From Sulfuritalea hydrogenivorans sk43H (GTDB taxonomy: Bacteria > Pseudomonadota > Gammaproteobacteria > Burkholderiales > Rhodocyclaceae): a stretch of 64,000 nucleotides of DNA. Positions 15,579 to 25,847 of this stretch are shown piece after piece. How positions within the stretch are numbered: the first letter of the stretch is position 1; every line of letters starts with the position of its first letter. The notes under the pieces were generated by a model. It saw only the letters and a list, made by a program, of their open reading frames with translations, had not been told where the DNA came from and did not search any database. The DNA lies in contig NZ_AP012547.1 of assembly GCF_000828635.1 (NCBI RefSeq), positions 2,728,001 through 2,792,000 on the forward strand, given 5' to 3'. The translations under genes and the position numbers were made by a program.

Positions 15579-16410
15579 GCGTAGTTTAGCGGCATTCCTG
15601 CGGGCGCTCGCCCCCATTCTGGTCATCGGTGCCAGCCTCGGCACGACCCTGCTTGGCGGTTGCGGCCTGCTGCCCGACGAGATCGACGAAACCTCCGGCT
15701 GGTCGCCCAACAGGCTCTACAGCGAGGCCAAAAGCTCCATGGCCGACGGCGCCTACGACAAGGCCATCAAGTATTTCGAAAAGCTCGAAGCGCGCTTCCC
15801 CTACGGCCGCTATGCGCAGCAGGCGCAGCTCGAAGTTGCCTACGCCTATTTCCGCCAGCAGGAACCGGCCTCCGCCATTGCCGCCTGCGACCGCTTCATC
15901 CGCCTGCATCCGAACCATCCCAACGTCGACTACGCCTACTACCTGAAGGGCCTCGCCAACTTCAACGAAGACCTCGGCCTGCTCGGCTACGTCAGCATGC
16001 AGGACCTCACCGAGCGCGACCCCAAGGCGGCGCGCGATTCCTTCGATGCCTTCAAGGTGCTGGTCAACAAATACCCCGAGAGCAAATACACGCCCGACGC
16101 CACGGCGCGCATGAAGTACCTGGTCAATGCGCTGGCTTCGCACGAAGTGCATGTCGCCCGCTACTACATGAAGCGCGAAGCCTATGTCGCCGCGGTGAAT
16201 CGCGCGCAGACCGCGATCAAGACCTACCCCGACGCGCCGGCCAACGAGGAGGCGCTGTTCATCATGATCAAGGCCTACGACAAGCTGGGCATGAACGACC
16301 TGCGCGACGATACCGAACGCGTCATGCGCAAGAATTTCCCCAAGAGCGAGTACTACGCACGCGGCCTCAACCGCGCCGAGCCGTGGTGGAAGGCTCTGGT
16401 AGGTCGCTGA
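15577..16410 (+). CDS. bamD: Outer membrane assembly lipoprotein BamD (ComL)
   Basis: A 277-residue lipoprotein of the BAM complex, which folds beta-barrel proteins into the outer membrane. It starts with a long signal peptide and the lipobox LLGGC (Cys near residue 29), and TPR-like repeats follow (YDKAIKYFEKLEARFPYGRYAQQAQLEVAYAYF; DRFIRLHPNHPNVDYAYYLKGL). Length and the C-terminal EPWWKAL match betaproteobacterial BamD. It is divergent from rluD with overlapping start codons, an arrangement that puts each promoter inside the other gene. Confidence 0.96.
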   Translation: MRSLAAFLRALAPILVIGASLGTTLLGGCGLLPDEIDETSGWSPNRLYSEAKSSMADGAYDKAIKYFEKLEARFPYGRYAQQAQLEVAYAYFRQQEPASAIAACDRFIRLHPNHPNVDYAYYLKGLANFNEDLGLLGYVSMQDLTERDPKAARDSFDAFKVLVNKYPESKYTPDATARMKYLVNALASHEVHVARYYMKREAYVAAVNRAQTAIKTYPDAPANEEALFIMIKAYDKLGMNDLRDDTERVMRKNFPKSEYYARGLNRAEPWWKALVGR

Positions 16411-16476
16411 GCGGCCCTCCCGGCCCGGCCGGCATCGCAGCCACGCCGGGCGCATCAACTCCCAGGAGAACTCGTC

Positions 16477-18015
16477 ATGCCCGTCGACATCCAGTCGCCT
16501 TCCCTGTGCATCGGCATCGTCGGCACCGGCGCCATGGGCCGCGGCATTGCCCAGATCGCTGCGCAGGCCGGCATCCGCGTGCTGCTGTTCGACGCGCTGC
16601 ACGGCGCGGCGACCAGCGCGCGCGAAACGGTGATCGCCACGCTGGGCAAGCTCGCCGAAAAGGGCAAGATCTCCGCCGAGGCGCTCGCCGCCGCATCGGC
16701 CAAACTTGAAGTCGTGCCCAAACTGGACGCCATGGCGTCGGCGCAGGTCGTCGTCGAGGCCATCGTCGAAAACCTCGACGTCAAGAAAGCCCTGTTCCAG
16801 CAGCTGGAAGACATCATCGCCGCGGACTGCATACTCGCCACCAATACCTCGTCGCTCTCGGTGACTTCGATTGCCGCCGCCTGCAAACGCCCCGAGCGCG
16901 TCGGCGGCTTCCACTTCTTCAACCCCGTGCCGCTGATGAAAATCGTCGAGGTCATCGACGGCCTGGTCACCGCGCCCTGGGTGTCGGAAGCACTGCTGGC
17001 GCTGGGTCGCCGCATGGGCCACACCGCGGTCGGCGCCCGCGACACGCCGGGCTTCATCGTCAATCATGCCGGGCGCGGCTTCGTCACCGAAGCGCTGCGC
17101 GTCCTCGGCGAAAGCGTCGCCGAATTCCACGAAATCGACCGCATCATGCGCGAGGCCGCCGGCTTCCGCATGGGACCCTTCGAACTGCTTGACCTCACCG
17201 GGCTCGACGTCTCGCAGCCGGTCATGGAATCGATCTACAACCAGTACTACCAGGAACCGCGCTACCGGCCCTCGGCAATCGCCGCGCAACGGCTGGCGGG
17301 TGGACTGCTGGGGCGCAAGACCGGGCGCGGCTTTTATGCCTACGCCAACGGCACCGCCGCGGCGATGCCCGTGGCATCGGTGCCGGCCGGTAAACCCGCC
17401 AGCGTCTGGATCAGCCAGACCCATCCGGAATGGGCCGAGGTTCTGCGCGACATCGTGGCCGCCGCCGGCGTAACGGTCGAGATCGACCACGATCCCGGCC
17501 CCGAGGCCCTATGCATCGTCACCCCGCTGGGCGGCGACGCCACCACCAGCTGCCTGATGCAGGGGCTCGACCCGCAACGCACGGTGGCCATCGACGGCCT
17601 GTTCGGACTCGCCGCCGGCACAACGAAACGGCGCACCCTGATGACCACGCCGCTGACCACGGCCGCCATGCGCGATGCCGCGCACGCCCTGTTTGCCGTC
17701 GACGGCACCGCCGTCAGCGTGATCCGCGACAGTGCCGGCTTCGTCGCCCAGCGCATCGTCGCCTGCATCGTCAACATCGGTTGCGACATCGCCCAGCAGC
17801 GCGTCGCCAGCCCGGCCGACATCGACCGCGCGGTGAGCCTCGGCCTGGGCTATCCCAGGGGGCCGCTGGCATTCGGCGACGCATTGGGCGCGAGGAACGT
17901 GCTGGCCGTGCTGGAAAACATGCAGCAGTTCTACGGCGACCCGCGTTACCGCCCCAGTCCCTGGCTCAAGCGCCGCGCCCTGCTCGGCGTGTCGCTGCTC
18001 ACCGAGGAGACCTGA
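16477..18015 (+). CDS. 3-hydroxyacyl-CoA dehydrogenase (PaaH-like)
   Basis: A 512-residue NAD-dependent 3-hydroxyacyl-CoA dehydrogenase. The Rossmann motif IGIVGTGAMGRGIAQIAAQAGI lies near residue 10, NTSSLSV near 125, the catalytic region GFHFFNPVPLMK near 145, and the C-terminal dimerisation domain is duplicated, as in PaaH/PaaC-type enzymes of phenylacetate catabolism. It oxidises 3-hydroxyacyl-CoA to 3-oxoacyl-CoA. AGGAG precedes the start. The next gene, 2 nt downstream, is an acyl-CoA thioesterase. No other phenylacetate genes are near, so the role may be general beta-oxidation or adipyl-type degradation. Confidence 0.9.
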   Translation: MPVDIQSPSLCIGIVGTGAMGRGIAQIAAQAGIRVLLFDALHGAATSARETVIATLGKLAEKGKISAEALAAASAKLEVVPKLDAMASAQVVVEAIVENLDVKKALFQQLEDIIAADCILATNTSSLSVTSIAAACKRPERVGGFHFFNPVPLMKIVEVIDGLVTAPWVSEALLALGRRMGHTAVGARDTPGFIVNHAGRGFVTEALRVLGESVAEFHEIDRIMREAAGFRMGPFELLDLTGLDVSQPVMESIYNQYYQEPRYRPSAIAAQRLAGGLLGRKTGRGFYAYANGTAAAMPVASVPAGKPASVWISQTHPEWAEVLRDIVAAAGVTVEIDHDPGPEALCIVTPLGGDATTSCLMQGLDPQRTVAIDGLFGLAAGTTKRRTLMTTPLTTAAMRDAAHALFAVDGTAVSVIRDSAGFVAQRIVACIVNIGCDIAQQRVASPADIDRAVSLGLGYPRGPLAFGDALGARNVLAVLENMQQFYGDPRYRPSPWLKRRALLGVSLLTEET

Positions 18016-18017
18016 AG

Positions 18018-18464
18018 ATGCACGCACCGTCCGAACTCGCCGCCTTCCGCCTGCGCCACACCCTGCGCGTGCGCTGGGCCGAAGTCGATCCGCAGAACAT
18101 CGTCTTCAACGGCCACTACCTGAGCTACTTCGACATCGGCATCACCGAATACTGGCGCGCCATCGGCCTGCCCTACCCGGAAGGCATTGCCGGCACCGGC
18201 GGCGACCTGTTCGCGGTGCGCAGCGTGATCAACTACCACGCCTCGGCGCGCTACGACGAGTTCATCGACATCTGCGCGCGCGCCGCCAAGCTGGGCAACT
18301 CCAGCATGACCTTCGAAATGGCCATCTTCCGCGACGGCGAACGCCTGGTCAGCGGCGAGATGGTCTATGTCAATGCCGATCCGGAAACAAAAAAATCGCG
18401 CCCGCTGCCGGAGAAGCTGCGCAAGGCGATCGAGGCCTGGGAAGCGGGTAAAGCTGTCGCCTGA
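18018..18464 (+). CDS. Acyl-CoA thioesterase, 4-hydroxybenzoyl-CoA thioesterase (YbgC/FadM) type
   Basis: A 148-residue hot-dog fold thioesterase. The motif RVRWAEVDPQNIVFNGHYLSYFD corresponds to the active-site helix with the catalytic aspartate (about residue 22). The remaining strands are conserved in outline (VRSVINYHASARYDEFI; LVSGEMVYVNAD). ATG 18018 follows GAGGAG, and only 2 nt separate it from the dehydrogenase gene, so they form one operon. It probably hydrolyses an acyl-CoA produced or handled by that pathway; chain or ring specificity is unknown. Confidence 0.85.
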   Translation: MHAPSELAAFRLRHTLRVRWAEVDPQNIVFNGHYLSYFDIGITEYWRAIGLPYPEGIAGTGGDLFAVRSVINYHASARYDEFIDICARAAKLGNSSMTFEMAIFRDGERLVSGEMVYVNADPETKKSRPLPEKLRKAIEAWEAGKAVA

Positions 18465-18785
18465 GTTTCGTCGCATCCCGAAAGTCGGCGCTGATGAAAC
18501 AACTGCGCTACAAGGCGGCCGAGCAAAAGACGCTCTGATCAAGCCCCTGCGCAGCAGGGCGGTCGAGCAAAATGCGCTCTCCTCGCCGCTGCGGATCCTC
18601 GCCGTAGCGGATGGCGGGACGGCGCCGCAATTCGCTTGCTCGCCGGTTGATCTGAATCAGTTCCGCAGTGCATCAATCTGGATATCCTGTTAATTTGGGC
18701 GGTCTTCAACGGCGACCGTGGAGCAAGGCGCGCGCCATCGGGATTCAATCCGGTAGCTTCAATCCAAACCGTGGAGCAATTTGTC
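18465..18785. other. Repeat-bearing intergenic region (321 bp)
   Basis: No gene is visible here. The region starts with the 5' half of the dispersed repeat (AAAGTCGGCGCTG, 18481-18493). A 25-bp imperfect direct repeat follows (18512-18536 and 18556-18580, about 21 of 25 identical, extended by a shared CTGCGC before it), and a rough inverted echo (TTCGCTTGCTCGCC) lies near 18632. ACCGTGGAGCAA also occurs twice (about 18716 and 18768), the second copy giving the GGAG ribosome binding site of the next gene. Confidence 0.5.
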
Positions 18786-19982
18786 ATGACAGGCCGATCC
18801 CGTTTCAGAGCCCTCATCCTTTTCGTAATCTTTATCGCCGCGCGTGCCACGGCGTTCGCGGCGGGAAATATCAAGATTGCGATCGACGCCGAATTCGGCA
18901 TCCCCCACAGCACGTCAGCCCAGGCGGTTCGCACTGGTGCTCAAGTGGCCGTCAATGAGATCAATTCCGCGGGCGGTGTGCTGGGACGCAAGCTGGAAAT
19001 AATCGAGCGGGATAACCGTGCGGTTCCTGCGCGCTCTCTGAACAATATCCGGGAGCTTGCGGCCGACCCTGATGTCGTCGCCGTAATGTGCGGCCGCTAC
19101 AGTCCGGTCGTGGTCGAATTGCTGCCTGAGATCCACCGCCTCAAAATGCCGATGCTGGACCCATGGGCGGCTGCCGATCCGATTACCGAGAACGACTATT
19201 CGCCCAACTATGTGTTTCGCCTGTCGCTGAGGGATTCATGGGCTCTACAGGTAATGATGCGTCACGCCCTCAAGATGGGGATTCGCAAGGTCGGCATTCT
19301 TCTGCCCAATACGGAGTGGGGACGCAGCAGTCTGAAGGCTGCCGAAAAAACGGCGACCACGGACACGCACCAGGAAATTGCAGCCACTCAATGGTACAAC
19401 TGGGGGGACTCGGGAACAATCATGGCTGAACGCTATGACGCGGTGCGCAAAACGGGGGCGGAAGCGCTCATATTCGTCGCCAACGACCGGGAAGCCGTAA
19501 TTCTGACCAGGGAAATGTCCAGGATGCCGAAGGAACAACGCTTGCCGATCATCGCGCACTGGGGCCTGACGGGGGGGCAGTTCTTCGAGCAATCCGGGAC
19601 GGCCTTGAAGGCCATTGACCTGACGGTCGTGCAAACCTACTCCTTCCTGGGCAAGTCCGATCCGATCGCAAGGCGCGTCCTGACCGGCTTGAAATCAGTC
19701 ACCGGAAGCGACGATCCTCGCAAGGTGGTTTCACCGGTGGGTGTCGCGCATGCCTACGATTTGGTGCATCTGCTGGCCAGGGCCATCAAACAGGCCAGGA
19801 GTACGGATCGACAGGCAGTACGCAACGCCATGGAAAATCTCGGTCCATACCAGGGGCTCGTGCGGCAACTCGACAAGCCATTTACCGCAAAGCGCCACGA
19901 TGCGCTCACCGTCAATGAAGCATTCATGGCGCGGTTCGCCGATGATGGCGCCATCGAGCCCGTCATCAAGATCAGGCACTGA
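18786..19982 (+). CDS. Periplasmic branched-chain-amino-acid-type binding protein (sensory partner)
   Basis: A 398-residue exported protein with a signal peptide (RALILFVIFIAARATAFA) followed by a Peripla_BP_6 fold: IKIAIDAEFGIPHSTSAQAVRTG, then EINSAGGVLGRKLEIIERD, typical of LivJ-like binding proteins. No permease or ATPase gene is near. Instead two histidine kinases follow at 11 nt and by 4-nt overlap, so it probably senses a ligand for them, as TorT does for TorS. ATG 18786 is chosen because GGAG lies about 10 nt upstream and the signal peptide follows directly. Confidence 0.85.
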   Translation: MTGRSRFRALILFVIFIAARATAFAAGNIKIAIDAEFGIPHSTSAQAVRTGAQVAVNEINSAGGVLGRKLEIIERDNRAVPARSLNNIRELAADPDVVAVMCGRYSPVVVELLPEIHRLKMPMLDPWAAADPITENDYSPNYVFRLSLRDSWALQVMMRHALKMGIRKVGILLPNTEWGRSSLKAAEKTATTDTHQEIAATQWYNWGDSGTIMAERYDAVRKTGAEALIFVANDREAVILTREMSRMPKEQRLPIIAHWGLTGGQFFEQSGTALKAIDLTVVQTYSFLGKSDPIARRVLTGLKSVTGSDDPRKVVSPVGVAHAYDLVHLLARAIKQARSTDRQAVRNAMENLGPYQGLVRQLDKPFTAKRHDALTVNEAFMARFADDGAIEPVIKIRH

Positions 19983-19993
19983 ACGGCTCTTCC

Positions 19994-22528
19994 GTGAACC
20001 TCAAGGCATTGCGGCAATGGAACGATCGCAGTCTTGCAAATTCGTTTGCGCTGCGTGCGGGGCTGATTGCCATTGGCAGCAGCCTGGTGGTCGCACTGAT
20101 TTCACTGATTGTGATCTTCTCGGTCGAACACGCCACGCTCCGGTCAAGCCTCCAGGAAAAAGCCTGGCGACTGGCGGAGCGCGTTGAAGGAACGATCAAT
20201 ACGGTCGAGAGTGCCGTGATCGATCTTTCAAGGAATCCGATGTTCACCACGGCCCTCCTCGATTCAAAGGGGCGCGACACCTACGTCGTCCCTTTTCTTG
20301 AGAACTACAGGTTTCCCGTCTCCGCGAGCAGCGGATTGGCCCTGTGTGACATCAATGGCCAGCGCCTGGCTGGAATGCGGACCGCACTATCAGACTGCCG
20401 CGCAAGTTCGCCATTATTCAAAGAGGTCATCGCCACCGGAAGGACTCAGAGGGAATTGGTGACGCACGAGAATGGACATCTTTCATGGACTATCTATCAA
20501 GGGGTCGTCTTCACTTACACCAGTACCGTTGAAGGTGTCGTGGTAACCCAGCTTGATCTGAATGAGGTCTTGCGCGATGTTCCGAGAGACTTCGAGCTTG
20601 ACGGAGTCGCGCTGCTGCGGACCGGTGATTTGGCCAACCTCGTTGACATAAATGTTAATGAAACACCCGGTGATGGTTCCGACACGGCGCGAACACGACT
20701 GTTCAAGAACAGGCCGGATGCCGTCCCATTTCCGATCGAGGTGGCGACCTATAAGCATCTATCCCCTTTTCAGGACAAGCTGATTCCTCTCGTCCTCGGC
20801 TATGGTTTGGGCAGTTTGTTGCTGGTGCTCCTGGTCGCGTTCTGGGCACGCCGGGTCTCGCAACAATTGATCGCGCCGTTGGCAAAATTGACGGATGCAG
20901 CACACGTCATCGCCGATTCGGGAGATCTGAGTATCGAAGTCCCGAGCGTTGAAACGGGCGAGGTGGGCCACCTCGCCAGCGCCTTCAATTTCATGATCAG
21001 GACGCTCCAGGCTTCCGAAGCAACGCTTGAGCGCAAAGTTGCGGAACGTACCGAGGCATTGAAAGAATCGCAGGCCGCGGCCGAAGCTGCCAATATTGCC
21101 AAGAGCCGCTTCCTGGCGACGATGAGCCACGAGATCCGCACCCCGATGAACGGAATTCTCGGCATGGCGCAACTGCTGCTGGCGCCGAAGCTCACGGATG
21201 CTGAACGCCTCGACTATGCGCGGACCGTCCTCGGTTCAGGGCAAACGCTGCTTGCCCTGCTCAACGACATTCTCGACCTGTCGAAAGTGGAAGCGGGCAA
21301 GATCGAGCTGGAGACAACGGCCTTCGATCCCGCGCAGATCATCCAGGAAACCATGGCCTTGTTCGTCCAGGCAGCGGACAACAAGGCGCTGCGACTCGAA
21401 AGCGACGGGTTCGATGCCAACGGCCAACGCTACCAGGGCGACCCGCAGCGCCTGCGCCAGATGTTGTCCAATCTGGTGGGTAATGCCATCAAGTTCACGG
21501 CGCGGGGTCATGTTCGCATCCGCGCACGCGAGGTTGATCGCAACATTCAGGGAGCGGTGCTCGAATTCAGTGTCGCCGACACCGGAATTGGCATAGCGGC
21601 AGACAAACAGGAGCTTCTGTTCAAGCCTTTCTCGCAAACCGACAGTTCAACCACGCGCCAATTCGGCGGTACGGGACTCGGTCTGTCGATCGTGTATGGC
21701 CTGGCCCGGTTGATGGGGGGTGACGTCGGCGTCGAGAGCGAAGCCGGACAAGGCTCGCGATTCTGGTTCCGCGTTCGTGTCCGTCCGGTGGTCGCAGGAT
21801 CGGAAGCCATCGGCGAGCCGAAGGCGCAGGGCCACGAGCCACGCCACGTGGATTCACCCCCGCAATATTCAGGTCGGGTACTCGTCGTCGAAGATAACCT
21901 GACCAACCGCAAGGTCATCGAGGCCCTGCTGAAAAGGCTGGGCCTGGCCGTGGTTATAGCCGAAGACGGTCAGCGGGGTGTGGATGTGGTGACCAGCGGC
22001 GAGGCAATCGACCTGATCCTGATGGACCTGCAGATGCCGGTCATGAACGGCTATGTCGCGACCACGCGGATCAGGCAATGGGAGGCCGCGAAGGACCGAC
22101 CACACCATGCGATCATTGCCCTGACGGCCGATGCCTTCGACGAAGATCGCCAGCGTTGCCTGGCGGCGGGTATGGATGACTTCCTTCCGAAGCCGATCGC
22201 ATTCGATATGCTGATCGAAACGCTGGGCAAGTGGTTGCCTGCCAAACGGGAGGAACCGCTATTGATTCCCTCGTCCGCGCCGACGCGAAAAGCGGTTGAT
22301 GTTGCCGACATCGTCGCCTTGTGGCGGGAACTTGAACCCTTGCTGGTCGAGAACAAGTTTGATGCGGTGAACCGGTTCAGAGCCCTGCAGCACGCCGTTG
22401 CGGAAACCGATGCAGCCGCCGAGATCGACGAGGTGGCGCGGCTGCTGGAGGAATTCCGTTTTGACGCCGCACATCAGCGCATGTGCAGCATAGTGACAGC
22501 CCACGGCTGGGAAGAAAAGGCATCATGA
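19994..22528 (+). CDS. Hybrid sensor histidine kinase (HAMP-HisKA-HATPase-REC)
   Basis: An 844-residue membrane kinase starting at GTG 19994. Transmembrane helices lie at about residues 22-45 and 262-285 around a periplasmic sensor of about 215 residues. HAMP, coiled coil, and a HisKA domain with the phospho-acceptor in [11 protein letters not shown] (His379) follow, then the ATPase N, G1 and G2 boxes ([23 protein letters not shown]) and a receiver domain with Asp678 in LILMDLQMP. The C-terminal helices lack an Hpt-like histidine motif. It sits between a binding protein and a second kinase in one operon. Confidence 0.93.
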   Translation: MNLKALRQWNDRSLANSFALRAGLIAIGSSLVVALISLIVIFSVEHATLRSSLQEKAWRLAERVEGTINTVESAVIDLSRNPMFTTALLDSKGRDTYVVPFLENYRFPVSASSGLALCDINGQRLAGMRTALSDCRASSPLFKEVIATGRTQRELVTHENGHLSWTIYQGVVFTYTSTVEGVVVTQLDLNEVLRDVPRDFELDGVALLRTGDLANLVDINVNETPGDGSDTARTRLFKNRPDAVPFPIEVATYKHLSPFQDKLIPLVLGYGLGSLLLVLLVAFWARRVSQQLIAPLAKLTDAAHVIADSGDLSIEVPSVETGEVGHLASAFNFMIRTLQASEATLERKVAERTEALKESQAAAEAANIAKSRFLATMSHEIRTPMNGILGMAQLLLAPKLTDAERLDYARTVLGSGQTLLALLNDILDLSKVEAGKIELETTAFDPAQIIQETMALFVQAADNKALRLESDGFDANGQRYQGDPQRLRQMLSNLVGNAIKFTARGHVRIRAREVDRNIQGAVLEFSVADTGIGIAADKQELLFKPFSQTDSSTTRQFGGTGLGLSIVYGLARLMGGDVGVESEAGQGSRFWFRVRVRPVVAGSEAIGEPKAQGHEPRHVDSPPQYSGRVLVVEDNLTNRKVIEALLKRLGLAVVIAEDGQRGVDVVTSGEAIDLILMDLQMPVMNGYVATTRIRQWEAAKDRPHHAIIALTADAFDEDRQRCLAAGMDDFLPKPIAFDMLIETLGKWLPAKREEPLLIPSSAPTRKAVDVADIVALWRELEPLLVENKFDAVNRFRALQHAVAETDAAAEIDEVARLLEEFRFDAAHQRMCSIVTAHGWEEKAS

Positions 22529-23718
22529 GCGACCCACGCCCCAAAATCCTGGTTATCGACGACACGCCGGCGAATCTGGGCACGCTCGGAGCGGCACTGG
22601 AATCCGACTTCGAATTGCAGATTGCGACTTCGGGCTCCATGGGACTCGCTCTGGCCCGGAAAACACTCCCCGATCTGATTCTGCTCGATGTGATGATGCC
22701 GGAGATGGATGGTTACGAAACCTGCCGGCGGATCATGGCCGACCCACATCTGCACATGATCCCGGTGATCTTTGTCACCGCACTGACGGACGATGAGGCC
22801 GAGAGTGCCGGGCTTGCCCGGGGTGCGGCGGACTACCTGACCAAGCCGATCAAGGTGAGCACCGCACGGCAGCGCATCCGCAACCTGCTGGAACGCGAGC
22901 GACTGCGCAAAGAAGTCGAGCAGCACCGCCATCATCTTGAGGAGCTCGTCCTCGCCCGCACTGCTGAACTTGTCACCGCCCGTGACGCCGCCGAAGCCGC
23001 CAACCGGGCCAAGACGATTTTCCTTGCGAACATGAGCCATGAACTGCGAACCCCCATGAACGGCATCATGGGCATGACCGATCTGGCGTTGCGCCGAATT
23101 ACCGATCCCAGGGCAATCGATCAGCTTGGCAAGGCCAGGCAATCTGCCCAGCACCTGCTCTCCATCATCAACAATGTCCTTGACATCGCTTCGCTCGAAG
23201 CCGAGCAGCTGACGCTGGAGCCGGCCAACTTCACTCCAGGCAGTGTTCTCGCGAACATCCGGAGCCTGTTCGGCGAGGACGCAAAGGCAAAGGGGTTGGC
23301 GCTCATCATGGAGCTATCGCCGGAGCTGGACGATAAAACCGTTCGGGGCGATCCCGCAAGACTGGAACAGATACTTCAGAATCTGGTGGAGAATGCGATC
23401 AAATTCACCGCCCAGGGCAGTGTCAATGTCCGCATGTCGGCCGTATCGGAGACCCCGACAGACATTCTGCTTCGCTTCGAGGTTGCGGATACCGGCATCG
23501 GAATTTCACCCGAGGACAAGAATGGAATTTTCGAGGCTTTCGCGCAGGCAGACGGCTCCTCGACGCGAAAATATGGCGGAACGGGACTCGGACTGGTCAT
23601 AAGCAGGCACCTGTCCGTACTGATGGGTGGTGCGATTGGCGTCGAGAGCCAGGCCGGCGCCGGAAGCTGTTTCTGGTTTACCGCGCTGTTGCACAAACCC
23701 GTCGGCCTGCCTGTTTAG
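22525..23718 (+). CDS. Receiver-histidine kinase (REC-HisKA-HATPase)
   Basis: A 397-residue soluble kinase with an N-terminal receiver domain ([11 protein letters not shown]; phospho-acceptor Asp55 in [13 protein letters not shown]; Lys in LTKPI), then a coiled coil and a HisKA domain with His172 in [11 protein letters not shown]. The ATPase boxes [16 protein letters not shown] and [10 protein letters not shown] follow. It has no output domain. The start overlaps the preceding hybrid kinase by ATGA. The likely path is binding protein to hybrid kinase to this receiver, with an unknown final regulator encoded elsewhere. Confidence 0.92.
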   Translation: MSDPRPKILVIDDTPANLGTLGAALESDFELQIATSGSMGLALARKTLPDLILLDVMMPEMDGYETCRRIMADPHLHMIPVIFVTALTDDEAESAGLARGAADYLTKPIKVSTARQRIRNLLERERLRKEVEQHRHHLEELVLARTAELVTARDAAEAANRAKTIFLANMSHELRTPMNGIMGMTDLALRRITDPRAIDQLGKARQSAQHLLSIINNVLDIASLEAEQLTLEPANFTPGSVLANIRSLFGEDAKAKGLALIMELSPELDDKTVRGDPARLEQILQNLVENAIKFTAQGSVNVRMSAVSETPTDILLRFEVADTGIGISPEDKNGIFEAFAQADGSSTRKYGGTGLGLVISRHLSVLMGGAIGVESQAGAGSCFWFTALLHKPVGLPV

Positions 23719-23797
23719 CCGCAGGGTCCGCCGCTCTCGATGCCAGATGCGCGGACCTGCGACGGCGCCAGCCGCATGAGCACTTTCCAGCTTTTGA

Positions 23798-23823
23798 ACG
23801 CCGTGCCGCCAGCGCCGACTTTC
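23798..23823 (-). repeat. Dispersed 24-bp repeat, intergenic copy downstream of rlmB
   Basis: A reverse-orientation copy in the 122-bp gap between the convergent receiver-kinase and rlmB genes. On the minus strand it reads GAAAGTCGGCGCTGG then CGGCACGGCGT. Confidence 0.75.
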
Positions 23824-23840
23824 CCGACGGCGCGCAAGAC

Positions 23841-24578
23841 TCACCTGCCCCGCTGCCGCCTTGCCTCGAACAGACAAATCCCGGCGGACACGGAAACGTT
23901 GAGGCTTTCGACGCTGCCGTGCATCGGAATCTTCGCCAGTTCGTCGCAGGTCTCGCGCGTCAGGCGGCGCATGCCGGCGCCTTCGGCGCCAAGCACCCAG
24001 GCGCAGGGGCCTTTCTGGTCGATGGCATAGAGTTCCTTGTCGGCCTCGCCCGCCGCCCCGATGACCCAGATGCCGCGTTCCTGCATCTCGCGCAAGGACC
24101 GCGCCAGGTTGGTGACGACGATATAGGGCACGGTGTCGGCGGCGCCGCTGGCAACCTTGATCACGGTCGCATTGAGGCCGCAGGCCTTGTCCTTGGGCGT
24201 CACCACCGCGTGCGCGCCGGCGGCATCCGCCACGCGCAGGCAGGCGCCGAGATTGTGCGGATCGGTGACGCCATCCAGCACCAGCAACAGGGGCGGTTCG
24301 GTAAGGCCGTCGAGCACGTCGTCCAGCGTCACATGCTTCGCCTGTGCGGCGACCTTCGCCACCACGCCCTGGTGCTGCGTGCCGCCGGCGAGGCCATCGA
24401 GCCGCTTGGCGTCGGAGAGGATGACGCGCACGCCGTGGGCTTCGGCCAGCTTCAGCAGCTCGCGCATGCGGCCGTCCTGGCGGCCCTCGGCGACGGTGAT
24501 TTCCTTGACGTCGTCGGCGGCGTGGCGCAGCTTGGCGGTGATGGCATGGAAGCCGTGGATCAAGCGGGTGTCAGTCAT
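23841..24578 (-). CDS. rlmB: 23S rRNA (guanosine-2'-O-)-methyltransferase RlmB
   Basis: A 245-residue SpoU-family methyltransferase that modifies G2251 of 23S rRNA. The N-terminal substrate-binding domain ([15 protein letters not shown]) is followed by the SPOUT knot with [36 protein letters not shown] and [17 protein letters not shown]. The start overlaps the mscS stop by ATGA, so it is co-translated with the channel gene. The end is followed by a dispersed-repeat copy rather than a clear terminator. Confidence 0.95.
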   Translation of the reverse strand: MTDTRLIHGFHAITAKLRHAADDVKEITVAEGRQDGRMRELLKLAEAHGVRVILSDAKRLDGLAGGTQHQGVVAKVAAQAKHVTLDDVLDGLTEPPLLLVLDGVTDPHNLGACLRVADAAGAHAVVTPKDKACGLNATVIKVASGAADTVPYIVVTNLARSLREMQERGIWVIGAAGEADKELYAIDQKGPCAWVLGAEGAGMRRLTRETCDELAKIPMHGSVESLNVSVSAGICLFEARRQRGR

Positions 24579-25846
24579 TGCTGTGCTCCACCAAGAATTC
24601 GAATTTCGCGTTGCGGGAAGGGAATTGCGATACCGGCCTGCTTGAATTCGCGCCAGATGGCGAGATTGATGTCCGAGCGCAGGCCGCCGACGCCTTTCTC
24701 CTGGTCTTCGACCCAGAAACCTAGTTCGAGATTGATGCCCGAATCAGCGAATTCCCTGAGCAATACCGCCGGTTCCGGGTCGGCCAGCACGCGTGGCTGG
24801 GCGCGTGCCGCCGCCACCATGATGGCCATGGCGCGCTCCAGGTCGCTTTCGTAGCCGACCTGCACCGGCAGCGCGATGCGCACCCGCGGGCTGCTGTAGG
24901 ACTGGTTCTGCACCACCGAGCCGACCAGCAGTTCGTTGGGCACCAGCGCCTCGACGCCGTCGAGGTTCTTCAGCACCGTGTAGCGCGTGGTGATGCGCGT
25001 CACTTCACCGCGGTCGTTGCCGACGGCGATGACATTGCCGATGCGGATGGAATCATCGAGCAGGATGATGAAGCCCGAGACATAGTTGCTGGCGATCTTT
25101 TGCAGGCCGAAACCGAGGCCGACACCGAGCGCGCCGCCGAACACGGAAAGCGTGGTGAGGTCGATGCCGACCATCGGCAGGCCGATCAGCACCGCCAGCA
25201 AGATCAGCAGCGCCTTGGACAGCCGGACGAAGACCGCCCGCAGGTTGTTGTCGAGCCCGGCGGCGGCGTTCAGCCGTGCCTCGATCATGCTCGACAGCCA
25301 GAGCGCGACCAGCAGCGTCGCCAGCACCGCGACGACGCCCTGCAGCACGTTCCACAGCGTCAGCTTCTGCTTGCCGGCGCTGAATTTGACCGACTCCAGC
25401 ACCTCGATTGCCTCGGGCAGCAGGCCGGTGATGTGCAAGGCGACGATGCCCCACACCAGCCCGGCGAAGATGCGCTCGAACTGGCCGAGCCAGGTGGCGC
25501 CGATGAAGCTGACGCGCAGCACATAGAACACCACGCGAATCACCGCCAGCGACGACAGCAGCGGCAGCGCGAGCGACAACAGGCTGACGTGCACCCACTG
25601 CTGTGCAACGGGGCGCGCCAGCAGCACCAGCACCAGCGCCAGCAGCGGAAAGGCGATCCGTTTCAGTCCGCCATGGCCGAGCTCCCATGCCCGCCCGGCG
25701 GCGACGTGGCGGGCGCGCACCAGGCGCTCGCCCAGCTTGGCCAGCAGCAGGCAGCCCGCCAGCACCAGCAGTTGCCAGACCAGGTCGGGCTGGCGCAGAT
25801 CGGCAAGAACGCCGCGCCAGAGGCTGGCCAGTTCGTGTTCGCTCAT
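24575..25846 (-). CDS. Mechanosensitive channel of the MscS family
   Basis: A 423-residue membrane protein with several N-terminal helices and a typical MscS core: the pore helix region ([22 protein letters not shown]), then the beta domain ([37 protein letters not shown]) and a C-terminal alpha/beta domain. It opens on membrane tension and releases solutes under osmotic downshock. It is longer than E. coli MscS because of extra N-terminal helices. It lies between a phospholipase-D-like gene (1 nt upstream) and rlmB (4-nt overlap) in one minus-strand operon. Confidence 0.9.
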   Translation of the reverse strand: MSEHELASLWRGVLADLRQPDLVWQLLVLAGCLLLAKLGERLVRARHVAAGRAWELGHGGLKRIAFPLLALVLVLLARPVAQQWVHVSLLSLALPLLSSLAVIRVVFYVLRVSFIGATWLGQFERIFAGLVWGIVALHITGLLPEAIEVLESVKFSAGKQKLTLWNVLQGVVAVLATLLVALWLSSMIEARLNAAAGLDNNLRAVFVRLSKALLILLAVLIGLPMVGIDLTTLSVFGGALGVGLGFGLQKIASNYVSGFIILLDDSIRIGNVIAVGNDRGEVTRITTRYTVLKNLDGVEALVPNELLVGSVVQNQSYSSPRVRIALPVQVGYESDLERAMAIMVAAARAQPRVLADPEPAVLLREFADSGINLELGFWVEDQEKGVGGLRSDINLAIWREFKQAGIAIPFPQREIRILGGAQQ

Positions 25847-25847
25847 C

